A stretch of 54,827 nt of DNA from IMG/VR virus record IMGVR_UViG_3300032282_002669, positions 1 through 54,827 of that record; one strand, given 5' to 3'. Positions within the stretch are counted from its first letter, which is position 1; each line of letters starts with the position of its first letter. The notes beneath the pieces were generated by a model. The model ran no database searches, was not told the DNA's origin, and saw only the letters and a list, made by a program, of their open reading frames with translations. The DNA comes from a virus. The translations under genes were made by a program, and so were the position numbers. Of this stretch, positions 50,099 to 54,827 are shown piece by piece.

Positions 50099-51399
50099 TG
50101 TCTAAAATAACTATTAATATTGGTGCAACACCTAATGACGGAACAGGTGATCCATTAAGAACCGCATTTAATTCCGTTAATCAAAATTTTACAGAGTTGT
50201 ATAATTCTGTTGCAACACTTCAACCCATTGATGCAGACTTAACAGCTATTGGTGCATTGTCCGGTACTAGTGGTTTCTTAAAGAAAGTTGGAACAAACAC
50301 ATGGTCACTTGATACCAATACATATACTGATAATACAGGTACAGTTACAAGTGTTTCAGGAACAGGTACAGTTAGTGGTTTAACATTAACAGGATCAGTT
50401 ACAGGATCAGGCAGTTTAACATTGGGTGGAACACTAACATTAACAGATACGAGTATCACATCTGCTCTTGGATATACACCTTACAATTCTTCCAATCCAA
50501 ACGGATATATTACTAGTGCAAATTTAACTAGCGTGTCTGGTATAGATTCTTATGCTAGAACAACGGCTAATACCGCAACAAACAATGTTACCATTATTCA
50601 AGGTGTGGATGTTTGGCAAAATACTCAAATTACTTCCGCAAGAACTTTGGCTCAAGCTGCGTTTGATACTGCCAACAATGTTAGTGGTGGTACTGCACAA
50701 GATGGCTTTGCTAGAATTGTGGCCAATACGGCTGCGGCCAATACCATTTATACACAAGGTGTTGATGTAGGACAAAATACTCGCATGAGTATTATTGAAG
50801 GTGTTGATTCTGGCCAGAACACTAGAATGTCTATTATTGAAGGTGTAGATGTTACACAAAATAATAGAATATCTACATTAGAAACTGTTAATGGTGAACA
50901 AAACACAGCAATTAATATTATTCAAAATGTAAACACTACTCAAAATACCCGCATGAGTATTGTTGAAGGTGTTGATTTAACTCAGAACACCAACATTACC
51001 AGTGCATTGTCCAATATAACATATTTGCAAGGTGCATTAAATACAGCAAATACAAATATTGTGGCAGCAGCACAAACTATTCCACAAAATGCACAAACAT
51101 CAAACTATACATTACAGTTAACAGATGCAGGTAAACATATTTACTATACACAAGCATCCAATACAACATTGTATATTCCTAATGCTGGTCAAGTGTCTTT
51201 TAGTAATGGTACAACCATTATGATTGTTTCAAAAACAACATCAAGTGCAAACGTAACCGTATCACCAAGTACGGGCGTAACAATGTATCTTGCTGGTAAT
51301 ACAACAAGCGCTTCACGAAATGTTACAACATATGGTATGGCAACATTAATTCAAGTTGCGGCAAACACTTGGTTTATTAATGGTACAGGAGTAATATAA
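50098..51399 (+). CDS. Tail-fibre shaft protein, unit 5 (partner of double propeller)
   Basis: A 433-residue shaft. N-terminal module SKITINIGATPNDGTGDPLR, TAFNSVNQNFTELYN is widespread in fibre proteins of many phages. A Thr/Ser/Gly-rich part (VTSVSGTGTVSGLTLTGSVT) follows, then 14-residue units (IIEGVDSGQNTRMS, IIEGVDVTQNNRIS, IIQNVNTTQNTRMS), a helix and a C-terminal beta tip (NYTLQLTDAGKHIYYTQASN ... QVAANTWFINGTGVI). It lies between gp15 and gp16, where T4 has no fibre gene. TAATG coupling at both ends. Confidence 0.82.
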   Translation: MSKITINIGATPNDGTGDPLRTAFNSVNQNFTELYNSVATLQPIDADLTAIGALSGTSGFLKKVGTNTWSLDTNTYTDNTGTVTSVSGTGTVSGLTLTGSVTGSGSLTLGGTLTLTDTSITSALGYTPYNSSNPNGYITSANLTSVSGIDSYARTTANTATNNVTIIQGVDVWQNTQITSARTLAQAAFDTANNVSGGTAQDGFARIVANTAAANTIYTQGVDVGQNTRMSIIEGVDSGQNTRMSIIEGVDVTQNNRISTLETVNGEQNTAINIIQNVNTTQNTRMSIVEGVDLTQNTNITSALSNITYLQGALNTANTNIVAAAQTIPQNAQTSNYTLQLTDAGKHIYYTQASNTTLYIPNAGQVSFSNGTTIMIVSKTTSSANVTVSPSTGVTMYLAGNTTSASRNVTTYGMATLIQVAANTWFINGTGVI

Positions 51400-53666
51400 T
51401 GAGTGCCATTATGGCCATGGTGGCTAATGTTGTTAAAAAAGCCACACAATCAACTTCATCTCTTAATTATTTTTCTTTATGGACATGGGGAGGAAATTAT
51501 CACGGACAATTAGGATTAAATGATACCGATTATAGGTCCAGTCCAACACAAGTGGGTGCTGGCACTATCTGGTTAACTATGGCTAGTGGATATTATCATA
51601 CTATTGCAGCTAAATCTGATGGAACATTGTGGGCTTGGGGCAACAGTAACTGTGGCCAATTAGGATTAAATGATTCAATTAATAGATCCAGTCCAGCACA
51701 AATTGGTACTGAATTATGGAACATTAAAAGTGTTGATGTTGGGTTAAGACACACAGCTATTGTTAAAGGTGATGGTACACTATGGACTTGGGGCCTTGAC
51801 AGTATAGGCCAATTAGGATTAAATGATTCAATTAATAGATCCAGTCCAGTTCAAGTTGGTTCGTTAACTAATTGGAAATATTGTGCAGCAATGTCATTTA
51901 GTACTGTAGCAACAAAAACAGACGGCACTTTGTGGGGATGGGGATTTAATAATGCTGGTCAATTAGGAACAAACGACATAGTTTATCAATCTAGTCCGGT
52001 TCAAATAGGCACAGATACAAATTGGGATGTTCCAAAATGTTCTGTATATGGAGGTCTCACAGCTGTTAACAAAACTGATGGAACATTATGGGCTTTTGGC
52101 CAAGATAATTATGGAATATTAATTAATGCTTATTCAACCAATACTTCCAGTCCAATACAAATTGCTTCAGCCAATATTTGGTCTTCGGTTTCAATTGGAG
52201 CTCAATCGGCATTTTTTATTAAACCTAACAATACTTTATGGGCATCCGGTTTAAATGGTCAAGGTCAATTAGGACAAAATAATAGAGTGGGTGTTAATAG
52301 TCCAGTACAAATAGGTGCAGATACAAATTGGTCTACAAATATTACATCATCATCAACCATTCCAGTTGCAATCAAAACCGATGGCACTATATGGACTTGG
52401 GCAGGTGGTTTTATGGGAACAGGTTTAAATGATACCAGTTATAGATCCAGTCCAGTTCAAATTGGTACTGATACAACTTGGTCTAAAGTTTATGGAAAAG
52501 CTGCATCAGTTTTTGCACTTCAATCGAGTACAAACAATCCTACACTTCCTGAAGTAACACCTAGCGCAAGTTTTGATTTGTATACTTGGGGTTATAATTC
52601 TAACGGAGAATTAGCATTAAATGATACAATAGATAGATCAAGTCCAACTCAGGTTGGTGCAGGTAGATGGAGTCAAGTATCTGAAAAAACCGGCGTTAAA
52701 ACAGATGGCACTTTATGGGTGTGGGGAATTAATAATGATGGTCAATTAGGCCAAAATAATACTATTTCTAAATCTAGTCCTACACAAGTTGGTGCATTAA
52801 CCAATTGGTTAAAATCTCAAACAGGATATAATAGCATTTTTGCACTTAAAACAGATGGCACATTATGGGCTTGGGGTAGAAACAATTATCAAAATTTTAC
52901 AGGTTTTGCTCAAGGACATTTAGGATTAAATGATGCGGTCAGTAGATCCAGTCCAGTTCAAATTGGTACAGACAACTATTGGAGCAATTTTTCAACTCGA
53001 AGATCGGTTGCAGGTGTGTTAGCAACCAAAACCGATGGCACACTATGGGCTTGGGGAGATAATGGTCAAGGGCAATTAGGATTAAATATTTCAGGATTCA
53101 TTGCTGGTCAAGGTAATATATATAGATCTAGCCCAGTTCAAGTTGGTACGGATACAAATTGGTCAAAAATTGAAAAAGCAGTAAACAATTCATTTGCAAT
53201 CAGAACCGATGGCACATTATGGACATGGGGTCTTGCAGGCCCACAATCAGGATTAAACAGTCCGGCAATAGGAAATAAATCAAGTCCTGTACAAATTGGC
53301 ACAGACAACAATTGGAGTAGTTTGGCTTCACAAAATTATTCAGTTGCAGCCATTAAAACCGATGGTACCTTATGGACATGGGGTGAAAATCGATATGGCC
53401 AACTTGCTCATCCATCTCCCGTTGGAGAAATAAGTGCAAATATATCCAGTCCTACACAAGTTGGTGCCGGAACAAATTGGTTGAGGGTGGCATTTGGATA
53501 TACTTGTTTACTAGCCACTAAAAGAGATGGAACCTTGTGGAGTTGCGGTCGAAATCAGAACGGCCAATTAGGAACAAACGACACAGTTGATCGATCTAGT
53601 CCGGTTCAAATAGGCACAGCAAGTACTTGGAATACAACTTTTGGAACAGCAAAATTTAATAATTAA
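51399..53666 (+). CDS. Double RCC1 propeller adhesin (two tandem seven-bladed propellers)
   Basis: A 755-residue protein. After a short hydrophobic N-terminus (SAIMAMVANVVKKATQSTSS) come two complete seven-bladed RCC1 propellers, about 26-374 and about 391-755, joined by a Pro/Thr-rich linker (NNPTLPEVTPSAS, about 378-390). Blades read DGTLWAWGNSNCGQLG, DGTLWTWGLDSIGQLG and so on; the second half starts FDLYTWGYNSNGELALND. It has no Calx-beta or TIG domain, unlike the other copies. The start overlaps the shaft stop (TAATG). Presumed receptor-binding head; the longest of the set. Confidence 0.85.
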   Translation: MSAIMAMVANVVKKATQSTSSLNYFSLWTWGGNYHGQLGLNDTDYRSSPTQVGAGTIWLTMASGYYHTIAAKSDGTLWAWGNSNCGQLGLNDSINRSSPAQIGTELWNIKSVDVGLRHTAIVKGDGTLWTWGLDSIGQLGLNDSINRSSPVQVGSLTNWKYCAAMSFSTVATKTDGTLWGWGFNNAGQLGTNDIVYQSSPVQIGTDTNWDVPKCSVYGGLTAVNKTDGTLWAFGQDNYGILINAYSTNTSSPIQIASANIWSSVSIGAQSAFFIKPNNTLWASGLNGQGQLGQNNRVGVNSPVQIGADTNWSTNITSSSTIPVAIKTDGTIWTWAGGFMGTGLNDTSYRSSPVQIGTDTTWSKVYGKAASVFALQSSTNNPTLPEVTPSASFDLYTWGYNSNGELALNDTIDRSSPTQVGAGRWSQVSEKTGVKTDGTLWVWGINNDGQLGQNNTISKSSPTQVGALTNWLKSQTGYNSIFALKTDGTLWAWGRNNYQNFTGFAQGHLGLNDAVSRSSPVQIGTDNYWSNFSTRRSVAGVLATKTDGTLWAWGDNGQGQLGLNISGFIAGQGNIYRSSPVQVGTDTNWSKIEKAVNNSFAIRTDGTLWTWGLAGPQSGLNSPAIGNKSSPVQIGTDNNWSSLASQNYSVAAIKTDGTLWTWGENRYGQLAHPSPVGEISANISSPTQVGAGTNWLRVAFGYTCLLATKRDGTLWSCGRNQNGQLGTNDTVDRSSPVQIGTASTWNTTFGTAKFNN

Positions 53667-53682
53667 ATGTGTATAAAAAAAT

Positions 53683-54102
53683 ATGAATGATTTGAATAAA
53701 AATTTGGCAGATGTTTTTGATGTTACCCCAATTGAAAAAGTGGAAGCTTTGCCTGTAGTAAAAAAAGAATTGTTACCCGCAAATACGGAAGTTCTTGACC
53801 AAGATTTAGATGATGCATACCAACAATCAAAAGAAAATTTACAAGGTTTAATTGACCAAGGTACCGAAGCTATGCAAGAAATTTTAGAAATTGCAAAAGC
53901 AGGACAACACCCACGAGCATTTGAAGTTTATGGTGGACTACTAAAAAATATGGTAGATGCCAATAAAGAACTTTTATCTATTCAAAAACAAATGCGTGAA
54001 ATGTCAGGCGTCAAAAAAGAAACATCTTCTACTAATATTGATAAAGCTATTTTTGTTGGCTCTACTTCTGAATTAAGTAAGTTGTTAAAGAGTAAAGATT
54101 GA
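53683..54102 (+). CDS. gp16: Small terminase subunit gp16-like
   Basis: A 139-residue homologue of T4 gp16 (164 aa), the DNA-recognition subunit of the packaging motor. Diagnostic features are the helical core DQDLDDAYQQSKENLQGLID, TEAMQEILEIAKAGQHPRAF and EVYGGLLKNMVDANKELLSI, followed by QKQMREMSG and a short C-terminal tail. The acidic N-terminus (LADVFDVTP) fits. Its TGA overlaps the ATG of gp17. T4 gene order 16-17 is kept. Confidence 0.9.
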   Translation: MNDLNKNLADVFDVTPIEKVEALPVVKKELLPANTEVLDQDLDDAYQQSKENLQGLIDQGTEAMQEILEIAKAGQHPRAFEVYGGLLKNMVDANKELLSIQKQMREMSGVKKETSSTNIDKAIFVGSTSELSKLLKSKD

Positions 54103-54827
54103 TGCCAATAAAAAACAAAGAATCATATCGTGATAACCCTCTACTAAAACGGGTAGGAGTTAAGGTTAACTTTACAGAAGAACAAGTAGAAGAATATATT
54201 AAGTGCCGAAAAGATCCTATCTATTTTGCCAAATATATTAAAATTATTACCCTTGATGAAGGTGTAACACCTTTTAAGATGTATGATTTTCAAGAGGACA
54301 TGATTAATACGTTTCACAAGAATCGTTTTACTATCATGAAATGTCCTCGTCAGGTTGGTAAAACTACCACTACTGTTGCCTATCTTCTTTGGACAATTCT
54401 GTTCCAAGATTCACAAACAATTGCCGTTCTTGCCAACCGTGGTGAAACTGCTCGTGGAATTCTAGGCAAGTTACAGTTGGCGTATGAGAATCTACCTATG
54501 TGGTTACAACAAGGTGTGGTCGAGTGGAACAAAGGTCGAGTAGAACTAGAGAACGGCTCAGTAATCATCGCCTCCTCCACGTCATCCTCAGCTGCTCGTT
54601 CTGGTTCGTTTAACATTGTATTCTTAGACGAATTTGCTTTCGTACCATCCAATATTGCCACAGATTTCTTTACTTCTGTGTATCCAGTTATTACTGCTGG
54701 TACTAAAACAAAGATTATTATTGTTTCTACTCCTAATGGTATGAATCTGTTTTACAAAATTTGGACAGATGCCATCAATAAGAAGAATAACTACACACCA
54801 TTTGAAGTTCATTGGTCTATGGTACCA
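54102..54827 (+). CDS. gp17: Large terminase subunit gp17-like, 3'-truncated by window edge
   Basis: The first 242 residues of the packaging ATPase-nuclease. The start overlaps the gp16 stop (TGATG). Visible: MPIKNKESYRDNPLLKRVGV, TPFKMYDFQEDMINTFHKNR (adenine-binding region), Walker A CPRQVGKTT (81-89), Walker B IVFLDEFAFVP with D176 and catalytic E177, and the coupling motif STPNG (209-213). The C-terminal nuclease domain lies beyond the window. Length and motif spacing are as in T4 gp17. It powers DNA translocation into the prohead. Minus-strand open frames here are shadows. Confidence 0.95.
   Translation, partial: MPIKNKESYRDNPLLKRVGVKVNFTEEQVEEYIKCRKDPIYFAKYIKIITLDEGVTPFKMYDFQEDMINTFHKNRFTIMKCPRQVGKTTTTVAYLLWTILFQDSQTIAVLANRGETARGILGKLQLAYENLPMWLQQGVVEWNKGRVELENGSVIIASSTSSSAARSGSFNIVFLDEFAFVPSNIATDFFTSVYPVITAGTKTKIIIVSTPNGMNLFYKIWTDAINKKNNYTPFEVHWSMVP

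Noticed and set aside
22290-53650. Diversity-generating retroelement acting on the propellers
   Set aside because: No reverse transcriptase, template repeat or A-to-N pattern is visible in the window; duplication and recombination explain the diversity. A retroelement elsewhere in the genome cannot be excluded.

Overview
This window is part of the late, structural region of an uncultured T4-like contractile-tailed phage (Caudoviricetes, T4 supergroup, closest in style to the aquatic and marine relatives such as cyanomyoviruses and pelagimyophages). Every credible gene lies on the + strand. Genes are packed end to end, often with ATGA or TAATG overlaps, the DNA is AT-rich, and T4-late-type promoter boxes (TATAAATA, CTAAATA) sit in the few gaps. 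The T4 late order is recognisable: baseplate wedge gp8 (1096-2463), neck gp13 (47453), neck gp14 (48228), tail completion gp15 (49112), small terminase gp16 (53683) and the start of large terminase gp17 (54102 to the window end). The host cannot be read from the sequence. No tRNA, CRISPR, integrase, transposase or minus-strand gene was found, and there is no gene-free stretch over 300 bases.

Region 1 (1-9026) is baseplate: the end of a fibre protein, gp8, a 2,114-residue DUF4815 virion protein and a small coiled-coil partner. Region 2 (9035-19988) holds fibre and adaptor proteins: a long shaft, a collagen-like glycine-rich fibre followed directly by a prolyl-4-hydroxylase-like oxygenase, four consecutive proteins that share the C-terminal peptide D(A/G)G(T/N/S)F, and a beta-helix protein with an Mtd-like N-terminus. 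Region 3 (19997-38745) is the most striking part. It is a tandem array of shaft genes (14-residue TQNTNIT/IIQGVD repeats) and RCC1 beta-propeller genes: seven seven-bladed propellers here plus a remnant. A fourth shaft plus double-propeller pair lies at 50098-53666 between gp15 and gp16, giving nine complete propellers in eight proteins. Two architectures recur: Calx-beta plus propeller, and IPT/TIG plus Ig-like plus propeller.

Region 4 (38805-44971) is a surface-glycan and sulfation cassette inside the fibre genes: a sulfotransferase fused to a TPR/GT9-like glycosyltransferase, a small fibre-chaperone-like protein, a GT25-type glycosyltransferase, a SAM methyltransferase, a GT2-like glycosyltransferase, UDP-galactopyranose mutase, and an APS-kinase-like/nucleotidyltransferase fusion. 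Together these could make PAPS and UDP-Galf and build a sulfated, methylated, galactofuranose-containing glycan, on the virion or on the host surface. Region 5 (45018-47410) is another fibre set ending in a Calx-beta glycine-rich adhesin, followed by the neck and terminase genes.

The best candidates for something undescribed are the RCC1 propeller array with its split and fused shaft-head genes, the collagen-like fibre paired with a prolyl hydroxylase, and the sulfoglycan cassette embedded among receptor-binding genes. All functions are inferred from sequence motifs read by eye; no database search was run.
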